A stretch of 7,580 bases of DNA from Propionibacteriaceae bacterium. Its GTDB lineage: Bacteria > Actinomycetota > Actinomycetes > Propionibacteriales > Propionibacteriaceae. The notes beneath the pieces are model-generated. The model worked only from the letters and a program-made list of their open reading frames with translations. It made no database searches and had not been told where the DNA came from. The position numbers and the translations under genes are program-made. The stretch's first letter is position 1, and each line of letters begins with the position of its first letter. The DNA is taken from NCBI GenBank assembly GCA_020438595.1, contig JAGQUI010000127.1:1-7580 (forward strand), given 5' to 3'. Positions 1 through 5,937 of this stretch are shown here, in pieces.

Positions 1-1357
1 CCTGGCGGAACCGCGCCGGCAGGTCCGGCGGCGCGGGCGAGGTTCGGACGGCGTCCGGGTCGGGGTCCGCGCCGACGGTCATCGCCAGCACGTTGCGCGC
101 GATTCCCGCGAAGACCACCAGCAGCAGGACGCAGGCCAGGATCATCTGCCAGCCCAAGCCCCGCTGGAAGCCGGCGATGATGATCGCGACCTCGGTGAAG
201 AAGGTCACGAACGGCGGAAAGCCGAGGAGGGCCGCGGCTCCGAGCAGGAAAGGGCCGCCGAGGTCGGGACGGCGCCGCAGCAGGTTGCGCACGTCGGCGA
301 TGTGGTGGCTGCCGGTGTACCCGAGGACCCGTCCGGCCAGCACGAACATCGACGACTTGACCAGGCCGTGGCCCAGCATGTGCAGCAGGACGGCCGCGAT
401 CGCCAACGGCCCGCCGGTCGCCGCCCCGAGGGCCAGCAGGCCCATGTGTTCGATGCTGCTGTAGGCCAGCAGCCGCTTGAAGTCCTTCTGCGTGATCACC
501 AGCCCTGCCGTGACCGCAAGCGAGAGCAGGCCGGCGGCGGTGAGCAGGCCGCGCATCAGCTCGGGGCCGAGCGCCGCGTCCGCGATCGCCTGGACCCGCA
601 GGATGGCGTAGAACGCCACCGAGAGCAGGACGCCGGACATCAGCCCGCTGACCGTCGCGGGCGCCTGGCTGTGCGCGTCCGGAAGCCAGGAATGGACCGG
701 CGCCAGCCCCGCCTTGGTGGCGAAGCCGAGGACGGCGAGCGCCGCGCCCGCGCGGGTGAGCGTCGGGTCGAGTCCGCCGGCGTGGGCCAGCAGGACGACC
801 CACGACAGTGACGGCTCCCCCGTCGTCCGGCTCGCCGCCGACAACAGGATGAGGCCGAGGAAGGCGATCGCGACGCCGACCGAGCCCAGCACCACGTACT
901 TCCAGGCAGCCTCGAGCGCACCGCGGCCGCCACGGGACCCGACGAGGAAGGCCGTCGTGATGGTGGTCAGCTCGACCGCGACCCACATCAGGCCGAGGTT
1001 GTCGGCGACGACGGCGAGGCTCATCGCGGAGAGGAACAGGCACAGCAGGCTGGCGAACGAGCCGATGTTGCGGTTCCGGTGGGTCCGGTGCGGGATCCCG
1101 CCCCACAGGGCGACCACGGCCACGGCTCCGATGACCGTGAGCATCCAGGCGCTCAGGGCGTCCACCCGGACCAGGCCCCCCGCGGTGACCAGCGGCCCGC
1201 CGCTGCCCACGGACACGACCAACGCCACGCCCACGCCCAGCAGGACGCCGGCCGCGCTGACCGGCAGCCAGAGCGTCCAGGCGCGGCTGCGCAGCACGAT
1301 GCTGACCGCTGCCAGCAGCAACGGCAGGACCAGGGGAACCCAGATCAGGATGGCCAT
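1..1357 (-). CDS. hyfF: HyfF-like proton-pumping subunit of hydrogenase-4/complex I-like complex (3' end off window)
   Basis: Membrane subunit of the NuoL/M/N antiporter-like family, expected to move ions across the cytoplasmic membrane within a hydrogenase-4-like complex; the M. tuberculosis counterpart is hycQ (Rv0086). About 450 codons are visible without a stop; E. coli HyfF is somewhat over 500 residues, so only a short C-terminal part is missing. Seen in the protein: many hydrophobic helices; a membrane glutamate near residue 128 (WVAVELTT); the family signature around 211-235 (FATKAGLAPVHSWLPDAHS) with the helix-7 lysine near 214; QKDFKRLLAYSSIEHMG near 290-304; and a further membrane lysine near 333 (HGLVKSS). 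These match the charged residues of the antiporter proton path. The ATG overlaps the stop of the upstream hyfE by one base (TGATG), with only a weak GGGAG about 11 bases upstream, so translational coupling is likely. It is HyfF rather than HyfB or HyfD by its SWLPDAHSQAPATVSGLMSG segment and its place after hyfE. No frameshift seen. Confidence 0.93.
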   Translation of the reverse strand, partial: MAILIWVPLVLPLLLAAVSIVLRSRAWTLWLPVSAAGVLLGVGVALVVSVGSGGPLVTAGGLVRVDALSAWMLTVIGAVAVVALWGGIPHRTHRNRNIGSFASLLCLFLSAMSLAVVADNLGLMWVAVELTTITTAFLVGSRGGRGALEAAWKYVVLGSVGVAIAFLGLILLSAASRTTGEPSLSWVVLLAHAGGLDPTLTRAGAALAVLGFATKAGLAPVHSWLPDAHSQAPATVSGLMSGVLLSVAFYAILRVQAIADAALGPELMRGLLTAAGLLSLAVTAGLVITQKDFKRLLAYSSIEHMGLLALGAATGGPLAIAAVLLHMLGHGLVKSSMFVLAGRVLGYTGSHHIADVRNLLRRRPDLGGPFLLGAAALLGFPPFVTFFTEVAIIIAGFQRGLGWQMILACVLLLVVFAGIARNVLAMTVGADPDPDAVRTSPAPPDLPARFRQ

Positions 1358-2016
1358 CAGTCCCGCAACTCCCTCAGCTCGGAGATGTCGATGTGGCCCT
1401 GTTCCGCCTGCATCCGCACCACCAGCACCCCGAGGATCAGGACGACGAGCAGCACGTCGAGCGTCGCCCCGAGCTCGACCACCAGCGGCAGCCCGCCGAA
1501 GGCGAGGAAGGAGATGGTTGCGATCCCGTTGTCGAGCATCAGGAAGCCGACCAGCTGGGTGATCGCAGAGCCGCGAACCAGCAGTTGCCAGAAGCCGAGC
1601 AGCACCAGCGAGAAGCCGACCGGGACGGCCTGCGAGGCCGGGTCGGTGCGGTTGCCGAGGATCGGCCCGCTTACCGCGTAGGCGAGCAGGGTGAGCCCGG
1701 CCGCCCCGATCAGTTCGACCGCCGCGTTCACCCGGGACGAGCGCTCACGGGTCACCCCGATCAACCGGGCGGACCGGAAGATCGCCCACGGCATGATCAC
1801 CGCCTTCACCACCAGCACCAGGCCGGCGACGATCCACGCCGACTCCTCGCCGGCGTACAGGCCGACGACCAGGACGAGCCCGGCGAGAGCGATGCCCTGC
1901 GGCACGAGCAACCCGATCGCCCGGACGATCGAGCGGCCCCAGACCTGGAGGACGGCCGTGAGCAGCAGCAATCCGGTCGTCGTCGCGAGCAGTTGTTGGT
2001 AGGTCTGGATCGACAT
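1357..2016 (-). CDS. hyfE: HyfE-like (HycP) membrane subunit
   Basis: Small integral membrane subunit of hydrogenase-4-like complexes, with a NuoK-related part; M. tuberculosis calls the equivalent hycP (Rv0085). The product is 219 residues, against 216 in E. coli HyfE. It has about six or seven hydrophobic helices (near 11-25, 33-54, 61-80, 99-120, 132-147, 153-172 and 181-201) and a polar tail HGHIDISELRELRD-like at 206-219, which corresponds to the family's conserved C-terminal end. The motif GFLMLDNG (157-164) aligns with E. coli HyfE CLMENG, so the membrane glutamate expected here is an aspartate, D162; E181 (LVVELG) is kept. The ATG at 2016 follows a strong Shine-Dalgarno sequence and lies 13 bases after the hyfC stop. 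Its stop overlaps the hyfF start. The identification rests on length, the C-terminal motif and neighbours; it is unlikely to be plain NuoK (about 100 residues). Confidence 0.9.
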   Translation of the reverse strand: MSIQTYQQLLATTTGLLLLTAVLQVWGRSIVRAIGLLVPQGIALAGLVLVVGLYAGEESAWIVAGLVLVVKAVIMPWAIFRSARLIGVTRERSSRVNAAVELIGAAGLTLLAYAVSGPILGNRTDPASQAVPVGFSLVLLGFWQLLVRGSAITQLVGFLMLDNGIATISFLAFGGLPLVVELGATLDVLLVVLILGVLVVRMQAEQGHIDISELRELRD

Positions 2017-2022
2017 CAGCGG

Positions 2023-2030
2023 CCTCCTTT
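2023..2030 (-). promoter_or_regulatory. Strong Shine-Dalgarno sequence of hyfE
   Basis: On the minus strand the sequence is AAAGGAGG followed by six bases (CCGCTG) and the ATG of hyfE. Its first A is the last base of the hyfC stop codon. It is the strongest ribosome-binding site in the operon and sits at the only junction where the genes do not overlap. HyfE synthesis can therefore start independently instead of relying on coupling. Confidence 0.8.
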
Positions 2031-2974
2031 CAGAACACCAGGTAGGAGGCGCTCACCGACAGGAACGCCAGCACGAAGGAACCTGCCAACAACTCGGGCA
2101 CGCGGAAGAGCCGGAGTTTCGCGATGAACACCTCGGCGGCGGCGAGGGCCGCACCGAGAACGAGCACCTTCACGGTGACCGCCGCGACTCCGATGAGCAG
2201 GGTGAGCGGCGCCGCGTCCTGCCCGATCCCCAGGGGCAGGGAGAGGTTGGCGACCAGGCCGAGGAGCGCGGTGAGGCGCAGCCAGGAGCCGAGCTCGAGC
2301 CAGCCGAGGTCGCGCCCGCCGCTCTCCAGGATCATCGCCTCGTGGATCATCGTCAGCTCCAGGTGCGTGGACGGGTTGTCGACCGGGAGCCGCCCAGTCT
2401 CTGCGATCACCACGACGACGAGGGCGAAGATCGCGAGCAGGCTCACCGGGTTCAGCAGGGACGCCGGGTCGGCGCGACGCGCCTGCACGATCGCGGACAG
2501 CGCGGAGGTGCCGGCCGGGACGCTCAGCGCGTAGATGCTGAGCAGCACGGTCGGCTCGACGAGGGCTGCGATCACCATGTGCCGGCTGGAGCCCATGCCA
2601 CCGAAGGCCGTGCCCGACTCCAGGCCCAGGAGGGCGAGCGCCACCGTCCCGACCAGGAGGACGGAGACGACGACGAACAGGTCACCGGGCACGCTCGCCA
2701 GCGCCAGCGTGCTGGCCAGCGGGATCAGCGCGCACAGCACGAGGCTCGAGGCCATCAGCAGGATCGGGGCGACGGTGAGCACCGGGGTGGATCCCGGTGC
2801 GCGCGTGGGTTCCTTCGCCATCAGCTTGCGCACGTCGCGCCACGGCTGCCAGACACCGCCGCCGGACCGGCCCTCCAGCCGGGCGCGGGTGGTGCGCATC
2901 ACGCCGATCAGCACGGGCGTCACCGCGACGGCGAGCGCCAGCTGGACCAGGACCACCACGACGGAACCGAGCAT
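2030..2974 (-). CDS. hyfC: HyfC/HycD-like (NuoH-type) membrane anchor subunit
   Basis: Homologue of complex I subunit NuoH and of HycD/HyfC, the membrane anchor beneath the FeS and large subunits that links redox chemistry to ion pumping; equivalent to M. tuberculosis hycD (Rv0084). The product is 314 residues, against roughly 307-322 in E. coli HycD/HyfC. Residues 31-51 (ARLEGRSGGGVWQPWRDVRK) form the conserved cytoplasmic loop after helix 1, and 192-207 (ETGRLPVDNPSTHLEL) followed by TMIHEAM is the family hallmark, rich in acidic residues facing the quinone- or ferredoxin-side cavity. About eight hydrophobic helices are apparent. An open frame continues upstream to 3763, but the family N-terminus begins at the ATG at 2974, which overlaps the hyfB stop as TGATG; the upstream extension is arginine/proline-rich shadow of hyfB. 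No good Shine-Dalgarno precedes it, so translation is probably coupled to hyfB. Confidence 0.94.
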   Translation of the reverse strand: MLGSVVVVLVQLALAVAVTPVLIGVMRTTRARLEGRSGGGVWQPWRDVRKLMAKEPTRAPGSTPVLTVAPILLMASSLVLCALIPLASTLALASVPGDLFVVVSVLLVGTVALALLGLESGTAFGGMGSSRHMVIAALVEPTVLLSIYALSVPAGTSALSAIVQARRADPASLLNPVSLLAIFALVVVVIAETGRLPVDNPSTHLELTMIHEAMILESGGRDLGWLELGSWLRLTALLGLVANLSLPLGIGQDAAPLTLLIGVAAVTVKVLVLGAALAAAEVFIAKLRLFRVPELLAGSFVLAFLSVSASYLVF

Positions 2975-5007
2975 CACAGCGCCACCAGCACCAGCACGAG
3001 GACGAATGCGACGAACGAGAAGCCGATGTAGCGGTGGATGCTGCCGTTCTGGACGGTGCGGGCGAGGTCGCCCACGCGGCCGGCCCAGCGGGTGGCCGGC
3101 ACGTAGAGGCGGTCCTCGATCACGTCGCCGGTCTCCTGGGTGAAGGCCGTCTGTTCGACCAGCAGCGGCGCGTCCTCGTGGTGGACCACGTCGACCAGCT
3201 GGCTGGCCTGCAGGGAGGAGCGGAACACCCGGACCAGCGGCTCCGAGTAACTGGTCGCGTTGTACTCCATGCGCGGGCTGGTCCGTTCCCCACCGCACCC
3301 CCACGCCAGCTCGACGTCCCGGCGCGGATGGCGGCGGGCGAGGACGCCGTTCAGCGCCACCAACGGAACCAGGATCGCGAGGGTGAGCAGGGTCAGCGCA
3401 ACGGGGTTGAGGACGACGTCCACGGCGTCGAGCAGCAGGCCTGCGCCACCGGTCGTGGACACTCCCCCTGCCGAGACCGCCCCGGCGAGCGCCTGCGACA
3501 ACGGGCCGGGCACCAGCCCGAGCCCGACGACGAGCACGGCCCCGAGCACCAGGGCGGCACGCATCGCCGGCCCGGCCTCGTGGGCCCCGGCCGCGGCCGG
3601 GGTGCGGGGACGGGCGAGGAAGCCGATGCCGTAGGCCTTGACGAAGGTGAGCAGCCCGAGGCCGACGGTGAGGGCGACGACACCCATCGTGATCGGGATG
3701 ACGATGGCCAGCACGCGGTCGGCGCGCGCGTCCACGTGGATCAGCGACTGCAGCAGCGCCCACTCCGCAACGAAGCCCGAGGTCACCGGCAGCGCTGCGG
3801 CACCGAGCGCGCCGACGCCGAACGAGATCGACGTCCAGGGCATTCGCGCCGCGAGCCCACCGAGCAGGTCGAGGTCGCGCTCACCGGTGGCGTGCAGCAC
3901 CGAGCCGGCGCCGAGGAACAGCACGGACTTGAACGCGGCGTGGCTGACGGCCAGCAGGAGTGCCGCCACCAGCGCGACGTCGGCGACGGCGAACTGGCCG
4001 GAGTCCCGCAGCAGCAGCCCGACGCCGATCGCGGTGGTGATCAGGCCGACGTTCTCGGTCGTGGAGTAGGCGAGCAGCTTCTTCAGGTCGGCCTGGACGG
4101 AGGCATGCAGGATGCCGTAGAGCGCCGAACCGGCCCCGAGCGCGACCAGGACGATTGCCCACCACCGCGGCCCGTCGGGCAGCAGCCGGAGCGTGAGCAG
4201 GAGGATGCCGTAGACACCCATCTTCACCATCGCGGCGCTCATCGCCGCGGACATGTGGCTGGGCGCCTCGGGGTGCGCACGGGGCAGCCACACGTGCACC
4301 GGCAGGAGGCCAGCCTTGGTCGCGAAACCGGCGAAGAGCAGGACGAAGGCGACGGTCGCCGCCGGAGCGGCGACGTCCCCGCCGGCCATCGTCGCCCAGG
4401 AGGTGCCCCCCGTGACCGCGGCGAGGACGCCGAATCCGGCGAGGAGGAACAGGAAGCTCAGGTGCGTCATCACCGCGTACCAGATCGTCGCGCGGCGCAC
4501 CTGCGCCCGGCTCGCGTGGTCGGCCAGCAGCAGCACCGTCGAGCCGCCCGCCATCAGCTCCCAGGCCAGCAGGAAGGTGACCGCGTCGGCGGCGGCCGGC
4601 ACCAGCTGCATGCCGACCGCGAAGACGGCGAACGCCGTCCAGCCGGTGCGGGACGCGGCCGGGCCGTGGGCGTAGCCGATGCCGAACAGGGCGGCGAGGG
4701 CGACGACGACGCCCGCGAGCGCCATGAACAGCCCGCCGAGTTCGTCGGGGGCGAGCAGCAGCGGCTCGAGCGGCGCCGCCAGCGGGAGTGCGACGGGGAT
4801 CTGCAGGCCGGCACCGACAGCGCCGAGCAGCGCCGCCGTCCCGGTGACCGCTGCGGCGACTCCGGCAGCGAAGACCAACGCCCCGGCCAGGAGGTTCCGA
4901 AGCCGCGCCGGCACGGCGACTGCCGCGGCGACGGCGAGCGCCCCGAGCACGAGCTGGGCGAGCAGGCCGGCGTCGACGAGGTCCAGCGTGGACGCAGCGG
5001 GTGTCAC
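2974..5007 (-). CDS. hyfB: HyfB-like antiporter subunit of hydrogenase-4/FHL-like complex
   Basis: Large ion-translocating subunit of the HycC/HyfB family (NuoL-related); equivalent to M. tuberculosis Rv0083. From the GTG at 5007 the product is 677 residues, close to E. coli HyfB (672). Seen in the protein: membrane glutamate E150 in LLAWELM; signature 228-249 (FATKAGLLPVHVWLPRAHPE) with K231; K262 in AMVKMGVYG; QADLKKLLAYSTTENVG at 305-321; H356/K360 in SHAAFKSVLF. These are the expected proton-path charges. The C-terminal segment from about 569 (WGCGGERTSPRMEYNATSY) is the HycC/HyfB marker that separates it from NuoL, followed by a linker and a last helix (about 656-677). A longer frame opens at 5139, but the extra 44 residues are arginine-rich shadow of the upstream gene; the GTG has an AGGTGA Shine-Dalgarno seven bases upstream and overlaps the previous stop as GTGA. 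Confidence 0.94.
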   Translation of the reverse strand: MTPAASTLDLVDAGLLAQLVLGALAVAAAVAVPARLRNLLAGALVFAAGVAAAVTGTAALLGAVGAGLQIPVALPLAAPLEPLLLAPDELGGLFMALAGVVVALAALFGIGYAHGPAASRTGWTAFAVFAVGMQLVPAAADAVTFLLAWELMAGGSTVLLLADHASRAQVRRATIWYAVMTHLSFLFLLAGFGVLAAVTGGTSWATMAGGDVAAPAATVAFVLLFAGFATKAGLLPVHVWLPRAHPEAPSHMSAAMSAAMVKMGVYGILLLTLRLLPDGPRWWAIVLVALGAGSALYGILHASVQADLKKLLAYSTTENVGLITTAIGVGLLLRDSGQFAVADVALVAALLLAVSHAAFKSVLFLGAGSVLHATGERDLDLLGGLAARMPWTSISFGVGALGAAALPVTSGFVAEWALLQSLIHVDARADRVLAIVIPITMGVVALTVGLGLLTFVKAYGIGFLARPRTPAAAGAHEAGPAMRAALVLGAVLVVGLGLVPGPLSQALAGAVSAGGVSTTGGAGLLLDAVDVVLNPVALTLLTLAILVPLVALNGVLARRHPRRDVELAWGCGGERTSPRMEYNATSYSEPLVRVFRSSLQASQLVDVVHHEDAPLLVEQTAFTQETGDVIEDRLYVPATRWAGRVGDLARTVQNGSIHRYIGFSFVAFVLVLVLVAL

Positions 5008-5510
5008 CGGCCGGTCACCTCGCGCAGCGCGGCGATGATCGCCTCCGGTGCCGGCGGGCAGCCGGGCACGTGGACGTCGACGTCCACGAAGTCGTCCACC
5101 GAACCGGCGACCGCGTACGAGCCGGCGAACAGCCCGCACCCCCGCGTGCAGTCCCCGATGGACACGATCACGCGGGGACCGGGGGTGGCGTCGACCGTGT
5201 TGACCAGGGGCTCGGCCATGTTCTGGGTGACCACCCCGGTGACGGCGACCACGTCGGCGTGCCGGGGGGACGCGACCAGCCGGGCGCCGATCCGCTCGGC
5301 GTCGTAGACCGGGCCGAAGGCCGCACCGATCTCGACCTCGCAGCCGTTGCAGGAGCCGGCGTCGACATGGCGCACCTGCACGCTGCCACGCAGGGCGCGG
5401 GGCGGCTCGAACCCTTCGCGGACCTGGAGGCCGTGGTCGGTCGTCGAGTCGAGCGGCTCGGCCACCCGTCCGGTGCGGGCGATCAGCTTCAACAGGCGGC
5501 TGGTGCTCAC
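5004..5510 (-). CDS. NuoB/HycG-like iron-sulfur subunit (20 kDa family)
   Basis: Soluble electron-transfer subunit of the NuoB / [NiFe]-hydrogenase small-subunit family, expected to carry one [4Fe-4S] cluster at the interface of the catalytic large subunit and the membrane anchor; equivalent to M. tuberculosis Rv0082 and to E. coli HycG/HyfI. The product is 168 residues, shorter than E. coli HycG or HyfI (about 250). Cluster ligands are visible: C54 and C57 in GSCNGCEVEI, C121 in GDCTRGCG and C151 in VPGCPP. SPRHAD (81-86) and VTGVVTQNM (90-98) are typical of the HycG branch. An additional cysteine, C125, lies four residues after C121, where HycG-type proteins usually have glycine. The GTG start at 5510 overlaps the regulator's stop as GTGA, with a weak AAGG seven bases upstream. 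Its stop overlaps the hyfB GTG by four bases. The role in this complex is inferred from family and neighbours. Confidence 0.92.
   Translation of the reverse strand: MSTSRLLKLIARTGRVAEPLDSTTDHGLQVREGFEPPRALRGSVQVRHVDAGSCNGCEVEIGAAFGPVYDAERIGARLVASPRHADVVAVTGVVTQNMAEPLVNTVDATPGPRVIVSIGDCTRGCGLFAGSYAVAGSVDDFVDVDVHVPGCPPAPEAIIAALREVTGR
5015..5020 (-). promoter_or_regulatory. Shine-Dalgarno sequence fixing the hyfB GTG start
   Basis: On the minus strand AGGTGA is followed by seven bases and the GTG at 5007. It lies inside the end of the NuoB-like gene. It supports the GTG start over the 44-codon longer frame. Confidence 0.6.
5069..5088. repeat. Perfect 20-bp palindrome inside the FeS-subunit gene
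   Basis: CGTGGACGTCGACGTCCACG reads the same on both strands. It lies in the codons for the VDVDVHV stretch just before the last cluster cysteine. Alternating GAC/GTC codons between two GTG-like ends produce the symmetry, so a purely coding origin is possible; a binding or RNA-folding role is not shown. Confidence 0.6.
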
Positions 5511-5860
5511 GCGACGCCTTCGGCGTCCGCGCTGACCTCTTCGTCGAGGTCGGCCTGCAACTGGGCCTGGTCGGCGAGCAGCAGGCCGAGGGTGGTGCGG
5601 GCCGCTGCCAGCAGTTCCCTGATCGAGGGGATCATCAGCGCGTACAGCACCTCGCCCCCGACGCGACGCTGGCGGACGATGCCGGCGCGACGGAGGATTC
5701 CGAGCTGCATCGAGAGCGTGCTGGGTTCGACCTCGATGATGGCGAGCAGTTCGTGGACCGCGTGCTCCCGTTCGCAGAGCAGCTCAAGGACGCGGATCCG
5801 GATCGGGTGGCCGATGTTGCGGAAGAGCGTCGCCTTGGCTTCGTGCAGCGGGACGGGCAC
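5507..5860 (-). CDS. ArsR-family winged-helix transcriptional regulator (Rv0081-like)
   Basis: DNA-binding regulator, 117 residues, of the ArsR/SmtB fold. LFRNIGHPIRIRVLELL (12-28) is the start of the domain, 34-42 the first HTH helix, 45-61 (EPSTLSMQLGILRRAGI) the recognition helix region, and 62-75 the beta wing. The usual metal-site motifs are absent: no ELCVCDLC-type motif and only one cysteine (C29), and no histidine-rich last helix. It is therefore probably not a classical metal sensor. It resembles M. tuberculosis Rv0081, which heads the same gene order and is known as a regulator of its own locus and of the hypoxia response. Start: GTG at 5860 with AAGGAG five bases upstream (5866-5871); a nearby ATG at 5879 is out of frame. 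The gene is the first of the operon and its stop overlaps the next start, so regulator and complex are made from one message. Autoregulation is inferred. Confidence 0.93.
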   Translation of the reverse strand: MPVPLHEAKATLFRNIGHPIRIRVLELLCEREHAVHELLAIIEVEPSTLSMQLGILRRAGIVRQRRVGGEVLYALMIPSIRELLAAARTTLGLLLADQAQLQADLDEEVSADAEGVA

Positions 5861-5865
5861 CCAGA

Positions 5866-5871
5866 CTCCTT
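5866..5871 (-). promoter_or_regulatory. Shine-Dalgarno sequence of the ArsR-type regulator
   Basis: AAGGAG on the minus strand, five bases before the GTG start at 5860. It supports this start over an upstream out-of-frame ATG. Confidence 0.65.
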
Positions 5872-5874
5872 GAC

Positions 5875-5900
5875 TTCATGATTTTGAGAAATAGCGTACA
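5875..5900 (-). promoter_or_regulatory. Candidate promoter/operator of the regulator-hydrogenase operon
   Basis: This AT-rich island stands out in an otherwise very GC-rich window and lies directly upstream of the regulator's ribosome-binding site, where a promoter is expected. It contains the palindrome TCATGA (5876-5881) and, next to it, ATTT-TGAG-AAAT (5881-5892, 4-base arms). ArsR proteins bind short AT-rich inverted repeats, so this may be the autoregulatory site. A minus-strand TACGCT could be a -10 element, but no convincing -35 was found. No DosR-type box (GGGACT...AGTCCC) is present. The assignment is inference from position and composition. Confidence 0.4.
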
Positions 5901-5937
5901 CCCTGCCGTGGCGACCGCACGCCCTACCCGGGCCGGC

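Noticed and set aside
2975..3763. Long N-terminal extension of HyfC
   Set aside because: The extra residues are Arg/Pro/Gly-rich and overlap hyfB; the conserved HyfC N-terminus starts at the ATG at 2974.
2797..5307. 836-residue open frame on the plus strand opposite hyfB and hyfC
   Set aside because: The translation is dominated by R, Q, H, D, E and G with no fold-like hydrophobic pattern, and it lies opposite genes with clear family motifs. It is a shadow of third-position GC bias.
5921..5933. Possible terminator GCCC-TACCC-GGGC after the MFS gene
   Set aside because: The stem is only four base pairs with no T-run; this is expected by chance in such GC-rich DNA.
5861..5937. DosR box upstream of the Rv0081-like gene
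   Set aside because: I looked for GGGACT...AGTCCC symmetry, as known from M. tuberculosis, and found none in this 77-base gap.
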